From positions 231,001-295,000 of the forward strand of contig JACKCN010000001.1 in assembly GCA_020634015.1 (NCBI GenBank): a stretch of 64,000 bases of DNA, in the 5' to 3' direction. The notes beneath the pieces are model-generated. The model was not told the origin of the DNA. It searched no databases and saw only the letters and a program-made list of their open reading frames with translations. Made by a program: the position numbers and the translations under genes. This document shows positions 50,201 through 63,790 of this stretch, piece by piece (within the stretch, counting starts at the first letter, position 1; every line of letters begins with the position of its first letter). Origin of the DNA: Candidatus Delongbacteria bacterium (GTDB taxonomy: Bacteria > CAIWAD01).

Positions 50201-51558
50201 GACTTGCCTTCCACCAGCAGGGGCTGGAAGGCCTGGATGCCCAGACGGTGCAGGGTGGGCGCGCGGTTGAGCAGGATCGGATGGGCCTGGACGATCTCCT
50301 CGAGGATTTCCCAGACGAAACTGGGCGCGTCCTCGATGATGCGCTTGGCCTTCTTGACCGTGGGGGCCTTCATCTGGTCCAGCAGGCGCCGGATGATGAA
50401 GGGCTTGAAGAGCTCGATGGCCATGTATTTGGGCAGACCGCACTGGTGCAGCTGCAGCTCGGGCCCCACGGTGATCACGGAGCGGCCCGAATAGTCGACT
50501 CGCTTGCCCAGCAGGTTCTGGCGGAAACGCCCCTGCTTGCCTTTCAGCACATCGGAAAGGGACTTCAGCGGGCGGTTGCCGTCGCTGCGCACGGCCACGC
50601 TGCGGCGACCGTTGTCGAAGAGGCTGTCCACCGCTTCCTGCAGCATGCGCTTCTCGTTGCGCAGGATCACCTCGGGCGCCTTGATCTCGATCAGGCGCTT
50701 GAGGCGGTTGTTGCGAATGATCACGCGACGATAGAGGTCGTTCAGGTCGCTGGTGGCGAAACGTCCGCCTTCCAGGGGCACCAGCGGGCGCAGATCGGGA
50801 GGAATGACGGGCACGATGTCCATCACCATCCACTCGGGCTCGTTGGGAATGCCCTCGAGCTCGGCTCCGTGCTTGAAGGCCTCGATCACACGCAGACGCT
50901 TGAGCGCCTCGTGCTTGCGCTGGACGCTGGTCTCGTTCTTGACCTGGTGGCGGAGCTGGTGTGACACCAGGTCCACATCGGTGGCGGCCAGCAGGGTCTT
51001 GATCGCCTCGGCACCGATGGACCAGATGAAGCGATCGGGATCGTCTTCAGCCAGTTCCCGGTTGTTGGGATGCTCGGCCAGATAGGCTTCGATGTCCGCG
51101 TCACTCACCAGCTGGGCACTCTTCCATTTGGACAGGCCGGGCTTGATGCAGACGTTGCTCTCGTAATAGATCACCTTTTCCAGGTTCTTGACGGTCATGC
51201 CCAGGAAGTAGCCGATCTTCGAGGGCAGACTGCGGAAGAACCAGATGTGCACCACGGGCACGGCCAGGGTGATGTGACCCATGCGCTCGCGGCGGACGTC
51301 CTTCTTGGTGATCTCGACACCGCAGCGGTCACAGACGATGCCCTTGTAGCGCCGTCCCTTGTACTTGCCGCAGTGACACTCCCAGTCCTTGACCGGCCCG
51401 AAGATCTTTTCGCAGAACAGGCCATCCTTCTCGGGCTTGTAGGAGCGATAGTTGATCGTCTCGGGCTTGGTCACCTCGCCCCTGGACTCGGACATGATCA
51501 TGTCCGGCGAGGCGAGGGTAATGGTCAACCGGGGTGTTGTGGTCAGTTCCTGCTCCAC
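47287..51558 (-). CDS. rpoC: RNA polymerase subunit beta'
   Basis: A 1,423-residue subunit. The N-terminal zinc site is complete (Cys61, Cys63, Cys76, Cys79 in ECHCGKYKGRR and VCDRCG). The catalytic NADFDGDQM is at residues 465-471, holding three Mg-binding Asp residues. Later blocks include VRIRSVLTCELQSGVCGLCYG (second zinc site) and GEAVGVMAAQSIGEPGTQLTLRTFH. The length fits Gram-negative-type beta'. It follows rpoB by 117 bases and ends in a strong terminator. Confidence 0.98.
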   Translation of the reverse strand: MEQELTTTPRLTITLASPDMIMSESRGEVTKPETINYRSYKPEKDGLFCEKIFGPVKDWECHCGKYKGRRYKGIVCDRCGVEITKKDVRRERMGHITLAVPVVHIWFFRSLPSKIGYFLGMTVKNLEKVIYYESNVCIKPGLSKWKSAQLVSDADIEAYLAEHPNNRELAEDDPDRFIWSIGAEAIKTLLAATDVDLVSHQLRHQVKNETSVQRKHEALKRLRVIEAFKHGAELEGIPNEPEWMVMDIVPVIPPDLRPLVPLEGGRFATSDLNDLYRRVIIRNNRLKRLIEIKAPEVILRNEKRMLQEAVDSLFDNGRRSVAVRSDGNRPLKSLSDVLKGKQGRFRQNLLGKRVDYSGRSVITVGPELQLHQCGLPKYMAIELFKPFIIRRLLDQMKAPTVKKAKRIIEDAPSFVWEILEEIVQAHPILLNRAPTLHRLGIQAFQPLLVEGKSIQLHPLVCSAFNADFDGDQMAVHVPLSFEAQLEAKYLMLANQNILHPASGRPITVPSQDMVLGCYYMTKMRPGRRGEDKKFGDLDQLRAALHHGSLELHAKIQFRLENGTHVETTPGRVLFNQIIPAKVRGRHFFNEAMGKKALEKLIFTVFHSVGHGITANFLDELKKLGFTEATRSGTSIGLSNILIPDEKHTIIDKAQKEVDEIQEAFQMGFMRDGERYNKVIDTWNHASIRLSKVLNRKLAEDQDGFNPMFMMADSGARGSNDQIKQLAGMRGLMAKPQKRLTGGKGEIIESPITANFKEGLSVLEYFISTHGARKGLADTALKTADAGYLTRRLVDVAQDVIIRAHDCGTIMGIEVEALKEGEEVTEQLHDRILGRVLAEDLTDPASGAMVAEADTMVDEELAEKIANLVIDRVRIRSVLTCELQSGVCGLCYGRNLTTNDLVHVGEAVGVMAAQSIGEPGTQLTLRTFHIGGAASLASKDAEIKARHNGRVHFEEIHTTERNDGVRVTNRRNGEILIVDAKENRALAKYNVPYGAEIKVEDGQQIKEGTTIYEWDPHNVTILSPASGLVKFENMQPDVTYREEIDEVSEKKTLVIIDSKNRKLTPMVLIVDEKGNKVGSTIPPVGSHLMVKEGDSISQGAALIKKPRESAKNKDITGGLPRVAELFEARKPKDPAVITEIDGKVKTGEIKANFREITVVPDFADARTYKVPAAKHVEVHDGEVVRAGDNLSEGNSVPQDILKILGPNKVQEYLLNQIQDVYRTQGVTINDKHIEVIIRQMMQKVRITEPGDTEYLENDMVDKHRFFHQNEEIHNMVVVEEVGDSSFRLGAVITRERLADELNRISNEGGVEPTTRPAEPAIYEPVLMGITQAALNTESFVSAASFQETTRVLTEAAIRGKTDRLVGLKENVIMGHLIPAGTGLAHYELLHVEDPDLRRQQAEALAAAAAAEALADASIAQDSDD

Positions 51559-51675
51559 GCGAACCTCCTCTTGCTCTCTGTCTCACTTTCCGCCCGTGGG
51601 CGGTTGCGCAGGCCTTGCTGTGCGGCCGGCACAATCAACGCATGAGACACGACCTGCGTCTCATGTGACCCCGGA

Positions 51676-55458
<3,783 letters not shown>

Positions 55459-55808
55459 GGATGCTTCCTCCCTCGCTGTGATAGCGGTGGACAGCCCGGT
55501 GGACAGGCCGCCAAGGCTGTGATGGGCGTACTCACCCGCGGGCGCGGGAAACCGTGACGGCCGACCTCGGAGATCGGGCGCTCACACAACATGTGTCGAC
55601 CCCTGACGGGTCCAACCGTCAGACAACCGGTACATGCAGCAAAGGCCGGCAAGCGGACATCATCCGCTCCCGCCGGCCGGGTCGGTCTTCAACTTCTGTG
55701 ATGCACGTGTGTCGTAGTAATGGCGTCGTCCCGTTCCGTCAACTGTGAAAAACAGACGGAGAGCCAACCCCCCGGAGGGGGTTGGCGCACAATCAGGGAA
55801 GCCGTCGG
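55459..55808 (-). promoter_or_regulatory. rplL-rpoB intercistronic region with terminator/attenuator hairpins
   Basis: Contains a 10-bp perfect stem (55763-55772 with 55777-55786) followed on the minus strand by a T-rich run ending GTTTTT, 23 bases after rplL, and a second 7-bp stem (55603-55609 with 55616-55622). In many bacteria partial termination here sets the ratio of ribosomal protein to polymerase; the same role is inferred. Confidence 0.7.
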
Positions 55809-56186
55809 TTACTTGATTTCGACCGTCGCACCTTCGGCATCGAGCTTGGCCTTGATGTCGTTGGCCTCGTCTTCCGAGACCTTCTCCTTCACGGCCTTGG
55901 GAGCGGCATCCACGAAGTCCTTGGACTCCTTCAGACCCAGTCCCGTGATTTCCTTGATGACCTTGATCACGGCGATCTTCTTGGCACCGGCGGACATCAG
56001 AATCACGTCGAATTCCGTCTGGGCGACCTCGGGGGCCGGTCCATCACCACCACCACCCATCATGGCGACGGGGGCAGCAGCGGAAACGCCGAACTCGGTT
56101 TCGATCGCCTTCACCAGCTCGGTGACCTGAACGACCGTCATTTCCTTGACCTGCTCGAGGAAGGCCTGGGTATCAAACGCAGCCAT
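55809..56186 (-). CDS. rplL: 50S ribosomal protein L7/L12
   Basis: A 125-residue stalk protein: N-terminal dimerisation part (FLEQVKEMTVVQVTELVKAIE), Gly/Ala hinge (GGGGDGPAPE) and factor-binding C-terminal domain (VIKVIKEITGLGLKESKDFVD). It lies 33 bases after rplJ and before a hairpin. Confidence 0.97.
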   Translation of the reverse strand: MAAFDTQAFLEQVKEMTVVQVTELVKAIETEFGVSAAAPVAMMGGGGDGPAPEVAQTEFDVILMSAGAKKIAVIKVIKEITGLGLKESKDFVDAAPKAVKEKVSEDEANDIKAKLDAEGATVEIK

Positions 56187-56219
56187 TGTATGCTCCTTTA
56201 AGACTCTTTTTCCAGTCGA

Positions 56220-56816
56220 TCAGTTGTCACCGTCCGCGGAGGCGGCGGGCTCTTCGGGTGCGGCAGCGGTTTCGGCCGGGGCAGGTGCCTCGGTGGCGGC
56301 AGGTCCCGTGGACGACAGGCTCCCGCCTTCGGCAGCCATCTTGTCAGCCAATGCCTGGAAGGCACGGGCCAGAGAGGCTGGGAAGGCGTTGAACACACCG
56401 GCGAGCATGGCCAGAGCCTCGGGACGGGTGGGCATACTGGCCAGAGTGCCGATGTATTCCCCACCGTAGACGGAGCTCTCGAAACCGATTTTCTTGATTC
56501 CCGGCTTTTCGCCATGGAACTTCGCGAACTTGCGCAGCACCTTCGCAGGGCCGGCCGCATCTCCGTAACCGAAGGTCAGTGCCGTGGCACCTTCGAGCTC
56601 CTTGCCGGCATCGGCCCAGGGAGTGCTCTCGAGGGCCAGACGCACCAGATTGTTCTTGACGATCTGGTACTCGGCATCCACCTGGCGGAGATCATTGCGG
56701 AGCTCGGTCAGGGCCGCCACGTTCAGACCGGAATATCCGGTCACGTAGACGACGCTGGAGCGCTGCAGCTTTTCGCTGACTTCCTTGACTACAGCAATTT
56801 TCTGTGGCGTGGGCAT
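56220..56816 (-). CDS. rplJ: 50S ribosomal protein L10
   Basis: A 198-residue stalk base protein (KIAVVKEVSEKLQRSSVVYV, GLNVAALTELRNDLR, VKNNLVRLAL). An extra Ala/Pro/Glu-rich tail of about 30 residues lengthens the usual 165-175 residues. It begins 9 bases after rplA, so there is no room for a separate L10 leader before it. Confidence 0.97.
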   Translation of the reverse strand: MPTPQKIAVVKEVSEKLQRSSVVYVTGYSGLNVAALTELRNDLRQVDAEYQIVKNNLVRLALESTPWADAGKELEGATALTFGYGDAAGPAKVLRKFAKFHGEKPGIKKIGFESSVYGGEYIGTLASMPTRPEALAMLAGVFNAFPASLARAFQALADKMAAEGGSLSSTGPAATEAPAPAETAAAPEEPAASADGDN

Positions 56817-56825
56817 GGATATCTC

Positions 56826-57530
56826 CTAGCTCCCGACCCGGGCCAGGGCCTCGGTTCGATCGACTCTGATTCCCGGACCCATTGTCGACGCCAAGGAGAT
56901 GCCCTTGACATAAGTCCCCTTCGCACCGCTCGGCTTCAGGCGGACCACCGTGCGCACGAAGGCGTCGATGTTCTCCTCAAGCTGGTCGGCGGTGAAGGAC
57001 ACCCTTCCGACACCCACATGAAGGATGCCGTACTTGTCGACACGGAAGTCGATTCGTCCTGCCTTGACCTCACGTACGGCCTTCGCCACATCCATGGTGA
57101 CCGTGCCAACCTTGGGGTTGGGCATCAGTCCCCGGGGACCAAGTACGCGACCCAGCTTGCCCACTTCGCCCATCACGTCCGGAGTCGCGATGACGGAGTC
57201 GAACTCAAGCCAGCCGTCCTTGATCTTCTGGATCTGGTCCTCGAGACCGGCGAAATCGGCTCCCGCTTCCGTGGCTTCCTTGGCCTTGTCGGATTTTGCG
57301 AGCACGAGAACGCGGATCTCTTTGCCAGTACCGTGAGGCAACGATACTGTCCCTCTAACAATCTGGTCCGCATGACGCGGATCGACGCCGAGGTTCATTG
57401 TCACTTCGACTGTCTCGTCGAATTTCGCCGACGCGCACTCCCGGACAAGGCCGCAGGCCTCATTCAGGGAATAGTGCTTCAGCCGGTCGACCTTCGCATG
57501 GACAGCACGAAAGCGTTTGGACCTTTTCAT
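56826..57530 (-). CDS. rplA: 50S ribosomal protein L1
   Basis: A 234-residue ribosomal protein (YSLNEACGLVRE, VNLGVDPRHADQ-type segment MNLGVDPRHADQIVRGTVSL, MGEVGKLGRVLGPRGLMPNPK). It is also usually the translational repressor of its own rplK-rplA mRNA. It lies 46 bases after rplK. Confidence 0.97.
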   Translation of the reverse strand: MKRSKRFRAVHAKVDRLKHYSLNEACGLVRECASAKFDETVEVTMNLGVDPRHADQIVRGTVSLPHGTGKEIRVLVLAKSDKAKEATEAGADFAGLEDQIQKIKDGWLEFDSVIATPDVMGEVGKLGRVLGPRGLMPNPKVGTVTMDVAKAVREVKAGRIDFRVDKYGILHVGVGRVSFTADQLEENIDAFVRTVVRLKPSGAKGTYVKGISLASTMGPGIRVDRTEALARVGS

Positions 57531-57576
57531 TGAGTCTTTCCTGCTATCGTTCTGACTTGCCTCTTGTATTCGTTCG

Positions 57577-57999
57577 TCACTTTTCGACTACCAGACCCAT
57601 GGAACGCGCGGTGCCGGCGATGATGCTGGCTCCAGCTTCCAGGTCGTTGGCGTTGAGATCGCTTTTCTTGGTCTCGGCGATTTCGCGGCACTGTTCCCAG
57701 GTGATGGTCCCCACCTTGTCACGGTTGGGAACGGGGCTGCCCTTGTCGATGCCGGCCACCTTCTTGAGCAGGTTGGCGGCGGGCGGCGTCTTGGTCACGA
57801 AGGTGAAGGAGCGGTCGGCGTAGACCGTGATCACCACCGGAATGACCATGCCCTTCTGGTCCTGCGTCTTGGCATTGTACTGCTTGACGAAGTCCATGAT
57901 GTTCACACCATGCTGACCGAGGGCCGGGCCCACGGGCGGTGCGGGGGTGGCGCTGCCGGCGGGGAGCTGCAGCTTGATATAGCCGGTAACTTTCTTCAT
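57577..57999 (-). CDS. rplK: 50S ribosomal protein L11
   Basis: A 140-residue protein with the proline-rich block SATPAPPVGPALGQHGVNIMD and the C-terminal RNA-binding SMGLVVEK end; it forms the GTPase-centre base. It follows nusG by 36 bases. Confidence 0.97.
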   Translation of the reverse strand: MKKVTGYIKLQLPAGSATPAPPVGPALGQHGVNIMDFVKQYNAKTQDQKGMVIPVVITVYADRSFTFVTKTPPAANLLKKVAGIDKGSPVPNRDKVGTITWEQCREIAETKKSDLNANDLEAGASIIAGTARSMGLVVEK

Positions 58000-58035
58000 G
58001 GTCCTGACTTCCTGATGCGTTTGTGTGGCACTGCC

Positions 58036-58611
58036 CTACTGGACCGCGTCCACCTGCTGGAATGCGAGCTCCACGGGAGTGCTGCGGCCGAAAATCGACA
58101 CAGTGACCTTGAGCCGCTTCTTTTCTTCGTTGATCTCCTGCACCGTGCCCGTGAAATCGTTGAAGGGACCGTCCACGACCCGGACCGTGTCCCCCACCTT
58201 GAAACTGATTTCCAGCACCGCTTCGTCATCACCCTGGATCCGGCCGATGATGCGCTTGACTTCGCTCTCCGACAGGGGATGAGGATGATTGTCCGGCCCC
58301 ACGAAATTGAGCACGCTGGGGGCGTTCAGGATGAAATGTGTGCTGTGAGGAGTCAGCAGCATCTCGATGAACATGTAACCGGGGAAGTTGACCACTTCCT
58401 TGACTTTGCGCTTGCCTCCACGCATCTCCACCTTCTTCTCGGTGGGGATGTGCACGTTGAGGATCTGGTCGGCGAGTCCCTCACGGACCGATTCCTCGAG
58501 CACGTAGCGCTTTACCTTCTCCTCTTGCCCCGTGTAGACCTGCATCGTGTACCAACGGGCCTTGGGCTCGTTGGCCAGTGCGTCTTCCGGCAATGCGTTC
58601 TCTTCAGTCAT
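58036..58611 (-). CDS. nusG: Transcription termination/antitermination protein NusG
   Basis: A 191-residue elongation factor: NGN domain (ARWYTMQVYTGQEEKVKRYV, PGYMFIEMLL) and a KOW motif (VGDTVRVVDGPFNDFTGTV). Unlike Thermotoga or Aquifex NusG there is no inserted domain. It follows secE by 21 bases in the standard order. Confidence 0.96.
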   Translation of the reverse strand: MTEENALPEDALANEPKARWYTMQVYTGQEEKVKRYVLEESVREGLADQILNVHIPTEKKVEMRGGKRKVKEVVNFPGYMFIEMLLTPHSTHFILNAPSVLNFVGPDNHPHPLSESEVKRIIGRIQGDDEAVLEISFKVGDTVRVVDGPFNDFTGTVQEINEEKKRLKVTVSIFGRSTPVELAFQQVDAVQ

Positions 58612-58632
58612 CAGGAAATGCTTCCGATCCGT

Positions 58633-58812
58633 TTACAGAAGGAGACCGATGGCCTTCGACATGACCCAGTCGAATGCGTAGATCGTGAAGGCCAGAATGA
58701 AGGTCACGAACAGCACCACGGCCGTCGACTCCTTCAGTTCCTCCCACGAAGGCCAGTGCACCTTCCGCATTTCGTCGGAGACTTCCTGGATGTATGCAGT
58801 CACCTTGCTCAT
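58633..58812 (-). CDS. secE: Preprotein translocase subunit SecE
   Basis: A 59-residue short form with one TM segment: MSKVTAYIQEVSDEMRKVHWPSWEEL then AVVLFVTFILAFTIYAFDWV. The ATG at 58812 starts the family sequence; a longer frame reading into the tRNA-Trp gene is not supported. It lies 12 bases after tRNA-Trp, so is processed from the same transcript. Confidence 0.94.
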   Translation of the reverse strand: MSKVTAYIQEVSDEMRKVHWPSWEELKESTAVVLFVTFILAFTIYAFDWVMSKAIGLLL

Positions 58813-58824
58813 AGGGGGAAATAG

Positions 58825-58897
58825 CAGGCCAGGAGGGATTCGAACCCCCAACCCACGGATTTGGAGTCCGTTGCTCTACCGTTGGAGCTACTGGCCT
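58825..58897 (-). tRNA. tRNA-Trp (CCA)
   Basis: A 73-base cloverleaf with 7-bp acceptor AGGCCAG/CTGGCCT, anticodon loop CTCCAAA giving CCA, GGTTCGAATCC T-loop and discriminator G as expected for Trp. It lies between tuf and secE. Confidence 0.95.
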
Positions 58898-58978
58898 GTA
58901 CCTTTTGCATCCCGACCGCGTCCAGCAGGGAAAATTGAAGAGCCGGGCGTGCCATTGCGGACACGCCCGGTTCGGTGA

Positions 58979-60169
<1,191 letters not shown>

Positions 60170-60233
60170 GAAGAACTCCACGTTGTTCTGTGCGGTCTTA
60201 CCCTTGCACGGGCATGCGCCGGAGGCGCGAACA

Positions 60234-60306
<73 letters not shown>

Positions 60307-60320
60307 GGGTACTCAAGACA

Positions 60321-60394
60321 AGCGGGAGACGAGGCTCGAACTCGCAACCCTCAGCTTGGAAGGCTGATGCTCTACCAAATTGAGCTACTCCCGC
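60321..60394 (-). tRNA. tRNA-Gly (TCC)
   Basis: A 74-base cloverleaf: acceptor GCGGGAG/CTCCCGC, anticodon loop CTTCCAA giving TCC, T-loop AGTTCGAGCCT, discriminator T. Between tRNA-Tyr and tRNA-Thr. Confidence 0.95.
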
Positions 60395-60431
60395 GAATCG
60401 GCCGACAACCACGTGGCTGTCGGCTGATATA

Positions 60432-60514
60432 TGGTAGGGGAAGGGTTCGAACCTTCGTAGGCTGTCGCCGGCAGATTTACAGTCTGCTCCCTTTAACCAC
60501 TCGGGCACCCTACC
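60432..60514 (-). tRNA. tRNA-Tyr (GTA)
   Basis: An 83-base class II tRNA: acceptor GGTAGGG/CCCTACC, anticodon loop CTGTAAA giving GTA, a long variable arm, T-loop GGTTCGAACCC, discriminator A. First tRNA of the tuf transcript. Confidence 0.95.
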
Positions 60515-60584
60515 GGATTTCAATCAGCGGACCGCTGGCCACTGCTCATCTGAGTGCGAGCAGCAGCAAGGGCCAAGACCTGTT

Positions 60585-60613
60585 ATTTTATCTGAATCGC
60601 TGGGCAATGTCAA
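60585..60613 (-). promoter_or_regulatory. Sigma70 promoter of the tRNA-tuf-rpo superoperon
   Basis: On the minus strand TTGACA (60608-60613), a 17-base spacer, TAAAAT (60585-60590). It lies about 70 bases before tRNA-Tyr and after leuS. Near-consensus, so a strong promoter is expected. Confidence 0.88.
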
Positions 60614-60665
60614 GGCGACGATCGAGGTTTCCAGTGCTTTCCTCGAGGTCCCTGACCCACTCCGC

Positions 60666-63191
60666 TCAGGCGATCGCCAGTGCCACCACCTGCGGGGATA
60701 CGCGGCGACTGAACTTCAGCTTCTTGCCGTCCAGCAGCGGTGCGATTTTCTCATGGGACAGCGCCAGCTCCAGCACATCCGCATCACTGGTCTCCAGCGC
60801 CACGTTCAGCGTGGCCCGCACCTTGCCATTCACCTGGATGGCCACCTCAAGGGAGTCTTCCCGGCAGAGCGCCTCGTCCCAGGTGGGCCAGGCCTCGAAG
60901 GCCAGACTGGCGGGATGCCCCAGCATGCTCCACAACTCTTCCGCCAGATGCGGTGCAAATGGCGCCAGCAACAGCACCAGCACCTCCGTCAGGGAGCGCG
61001 GTACGGTGTCCAGCCGGTAGCAGCCGTTGACCAGTTCCATCAGACGGGCAATGGCCGTGTTGAACTTGAGGTCTTCCAGGTCGCGCGTGACGGCCCGGAT
61101 GGTGCGGTGAAGCAGGCGCAGCGTGTCCTCATCGGCCGCATCGGCCACGAGGCGTGGCGAGAGCCCGCCGTCCCGATCGACACAGAGATTCCAGATTCGC
61201 TTTAGGAAATGGTGGCAGCCCCGGATTCCTTCGTCGCTCCAGGGCTTGTCGCGATCCAGGGGCCCCATGAACATTTCGTACAGGCGTACGGCATCGGCCC
61301 CGAACTCGCGCACCATGTCGTCCGGGTTGACCACGTTCAGGCGGGACTTGCTCATCTTCTCGATCTGGGTCACCACGGCCTCGCCCGTGGCGATCACGCG
61401 CCAGCCTTCGGGCCCCTGCTCCACATCCTCGGCCGGATGGTACTTGCCCTTGGCATCGCGGAAGCTGGCACCCAGGATCATGCCCTGGTTGTAGAGTTTC
61501 TGGAAGGGTTCCTTGGTATGCACCAGACCCAGATCGTAGAGCACCTTGTGCCAGAAGCGTGCGTACAGCAGGTGCAGCACGGCGTGCTCGGCACCGCCCA
61601 CGTACAGATCCACGGGCATCCAGTAGTTCTCCGCTTCGGGAGACCAGGCCTGCTCGCTGTTGTGGGGGTCGATGAAACGCAGATAGTACCAGCATGAGCC
61701 GGCCCACTGGGGCATGGTGTTGGTTTCGCGGATCAGCAGCTCGCCGGTTTCCGTGTCACGCACCTCCAGCCAGTCGCCGGCCCGCGCCAACGGGGGGCGT
61801 CCGTCTTCGGTAGGCTTGAAGTTGTCCAGCACGGGCAGGCTCACGGGCAGGTCCTGCTCGGCGACGGCATGCACGGTTCCCTTGTCATCCAGCAGCAGCG
61901 GGAAGGGTTCGCCCCAGTAGCGCTGCCGGCTGAACAGCCAGTCGCGCAGTTTGTAGTTCACGCGTCCTTCACCCAGTCCGTGCTCTTCCAGCCAGTGGAT
62001 GATCCGCGCCTTGGCCGCGGGGACCTTCAGGCCGTCCAGCAGCCCGGAGTTGACCAGCACGCCCTCGCTGTTGTCGGTATGGGCGGCCAGGCTCACATCA
62101 CCGCCGGCAACCACCTCGAGAATCGGCAGGTCGAAGGTGCGCGCGAATTCCCAGTCGCGGGCATCGTGTCCGGGAACCGCCATGATCGCGCCGGTGCCAT
62201 ACCCACCGAGCACGTAGTCCGCGACCCAGATCGGCACACGCGCACCGTTGACCGGATTGAGAGCGTAGGCGCCGGTGAACACGCCGGTCTTCTCGCGGTT
62301 CTCGTCCTGGCGGTCCACATCGCTCTTGCGCGCAGCGTCATCGAGATAGGCCTGCACCGTCGTGCGGTACTCGTCGCTCACGATGCGCGAGACCAGAGGA
62401 TGCTCGGGAGCGAGCACACAATATGTGGCTCCGAAGAGCGTGTCCGGGCGAGTGGTGAAGACAGTGAAGTCCGCGTCGTGGCCGTCCACGGCAAAACGCA
62501 CGTCGGCACCTTCGCTGCGCCCGATCCACTCGCGCTGCATGGTCAGCACGCCTTCGGGCCAGTCCAGACCATCCAGATCGTCCAGCAGTCGCTGGGCGTA
62601 CTCGGTGATGCGCAGCATCCACTGCCGCATCTTGCGCTTTTCAACCGGATCACCGGTTTCCACGTAACGGCCGTCCTTGACTTCCTCGTTGGCCAACACG
62701 GTCCCCAGTGCCGGGCACCAGTTCACGGCCACTTCGGCGGGATAGGCCAGGCCTTTGTGGTACAACTGCAGAAAGATCCACTGCGTCCAGCGATAATACT
62801 CCGGATCGCTGGTGGAGATCTCGCGCTCCCAGTCGTACGACAGACCCAGGGCCTGGATCTGGCGACGGAAGGTGTTGCAATTGTCGCGAGTCACATCGGC
62901 CGGATGCTGGCCCGTGCGCTCGGCAAAGCGCTCGGTGGGCAGACCGAAGGCGTCCCAGCCCATCGGGTGCAGCACATTGAAACCATTCATGCGCTTCCAG
63001 CGGGCGAGGATGTCGGTTGCCGTGTAGCCCTCGGGATGCCCCATGTGGAGGCCGGCACCCGAGGGATAGGGAAACATGTCGAGGATGTAATACTTGGGTT
63101 TCGAGGGGTCGAGCTCGGTGCGGAAAGTCCGCTGCCCGGCCCAGGCATCCTGCCACTTCTTCTCGATCCGCTGGTGTTCGTATCCGGCCAT
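60666..63191 (-). CDS. leuS: Leucyl-tRNA synthetase
   Basis: An 841-residue class Ia synthetase. HIGH is HMGH (49-52) in PSGAGLHMGHPEGY; KMSKS appears as EKMSKSRLNV. The CP1 editing domain lies in between, with the T-rich FTTRPDTLFGATYCVLAPEH. The anticodon-binding and C-terminal domains are complete. It follows tRNA-Pro and precedes the tRNA-tuf promoter. Confidence 0.97.
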   Translation of the reverse strand: MAGYEHQRIEKKWQDAWAGQRTFRTELDPSKPKYYILDMFPYPSGAGLHMGHPEGYTATDILARWKRMNGFNVLHPMGWDAFGLPTERFAERTGQHPADVTRDNCNTFRRQIQALGLSYDWEREISTSDPEYYRWTQWIFLQLYHKGLAYPAEVAVNWCPALGTVLANEEVKDGRYVETGDPVEKRKMRQWMLRITEYAQRLLDDLDGLDWPEGVLTMQREWIGRSEGADVRFAVDGHDADFTVFTTRPDTLFGATYCVLAPEHPLVSRIVSDEYRTTVQAYLDDAARKSDVDRQDENREKTGVFTGAYALNPVNGARVPIWVADYVLGGYGTGAIMAVPGHDARDWEFARTFDLPILEVVAGGDVSLAAHTDNSEGVLVNSGLLDGLKVPAAKARIIHWLEEHGLGEGRVNYKLRDWLFSRQRYWGEPFPLLLDDKGTVHAVAEQDLPVSLPVLDNFKPTEDGRPPLARAGDWLEVRDTETGELLIRETNTMPQWAGSCWYYLRFIDPHNSEQAWSPEAENYWMPVDLYVGGAEHAVLHLLYARFWHKVLYDLGLVHTKEPFQKLYNQGMILGASFRDAKGKYHPAEDVEQGPEGWRVIATGEAVVTQIEKMSKSRLNVVNPDDMVREFGADAVRLYEMFMGPLDRDKPWSDEGIRGCHHFLKRIWNLCVDRDGGLSPRLVADAADEDTLRLLHRTIRAVTRDLEDLKFNTAIARLMELVNGCYRLDTVPRSLTEVLVLLLAPFAPHLAEELWSMLGHPASLAFEAWPTWDEALCREDSLEVAIQVNGKVRATLNVALETSDADVLELALSHEKIAPLLDGKKLKFSRRVSPQVVALAIA

Positions 63192-63275
63192 CTGGCTGTC
63201 CTCGTGGGCTGGTGAAACAGAAAATCCGCCGGCCAGGGCCCTTGCGGGTCACAGGCTGCGGCGGATTCTGGGTGA

Positions 63276-63349
<74 letters not shown>

Positions 63350-63385
63350 AATCTTCCACTGCATGCGCAGCGGAGACAAGCGCCA

Positions 63386-63414
63386 AGTGTAGCAATCAAA
63401 AACCAGCGCGCAAA
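63386..63414 (-). promoter_or_regulatory. Probable promoter of tRNA-Pro and leuS
   Basis: On the minus strand TTTGCG (63409-63414), a 17-base spacer, TACACT (63386-63391); TTGCGC at 16 bases also fits. It ends 37 bases before the tRNA. Confidence 0.6.
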
Positions 63415-63790
63415 CAGTGCTCGCTCCAGGATCGGGCTGCCCACGTCAAGGAATGCCCCCGGGCACGAGTCCGGCACCGGACGCCCTCAAGGCCGTTCGC
63501 CGGGCGCGGATGGGGTCGACTGTCAAATCTGTGCAGATTCCGCCATCACATCACTCTTTGCTCGCTTTGACTGCCTGCCCAAGTCATTGATTTGACACAA
63601 GATGAAAAATGGTTTCGGCTGGTCCGGATTTTGCTGAAGATCAGCTTGCTGACGCTTGGTACCCCATCCTTAACACTCACACACTTGCAGTTCGTCACCA
63701 TCCCACGGGGTGGGCGCTACAGGCTCCGGCACTTTTGAAACGGACATCCGAGTTGGATCCCCGATCCACAAACTTCTTAGAGGAGCAACC
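63415..63790. other. Intergenic region before the last gene
   Basis: No gene seen. It contains a 6-bp IR GTCCGG/CCGGAC (63469-63482) and should hold the promoter of the secreted-protein gene; TTGACA at 63592 has no matching -10 box. Confidence 0.5.

Noticed and set aside
46510..50964. Plus-strand open frame of about 1,480 codons opposite rpoC
   Set aside because: It lies fully opposite rpoC, has no domain, and is explained by high-GC third positions. The same applies to long plus-strand frames opposite rpoB (51988-55368) and smc (36011-38557).
56817..56825. L10 leader autoregulatory RNA
   Set aside because: Only 9 bases separate rplA and rplJ, so a standard L10 leader has no room.
63592..63597. 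TTGACA promoter for the gene at 63791
   Set aside because: No acceptable -10 box at 16-18 bases downstream, and it is about 190 bases away from the start codon.
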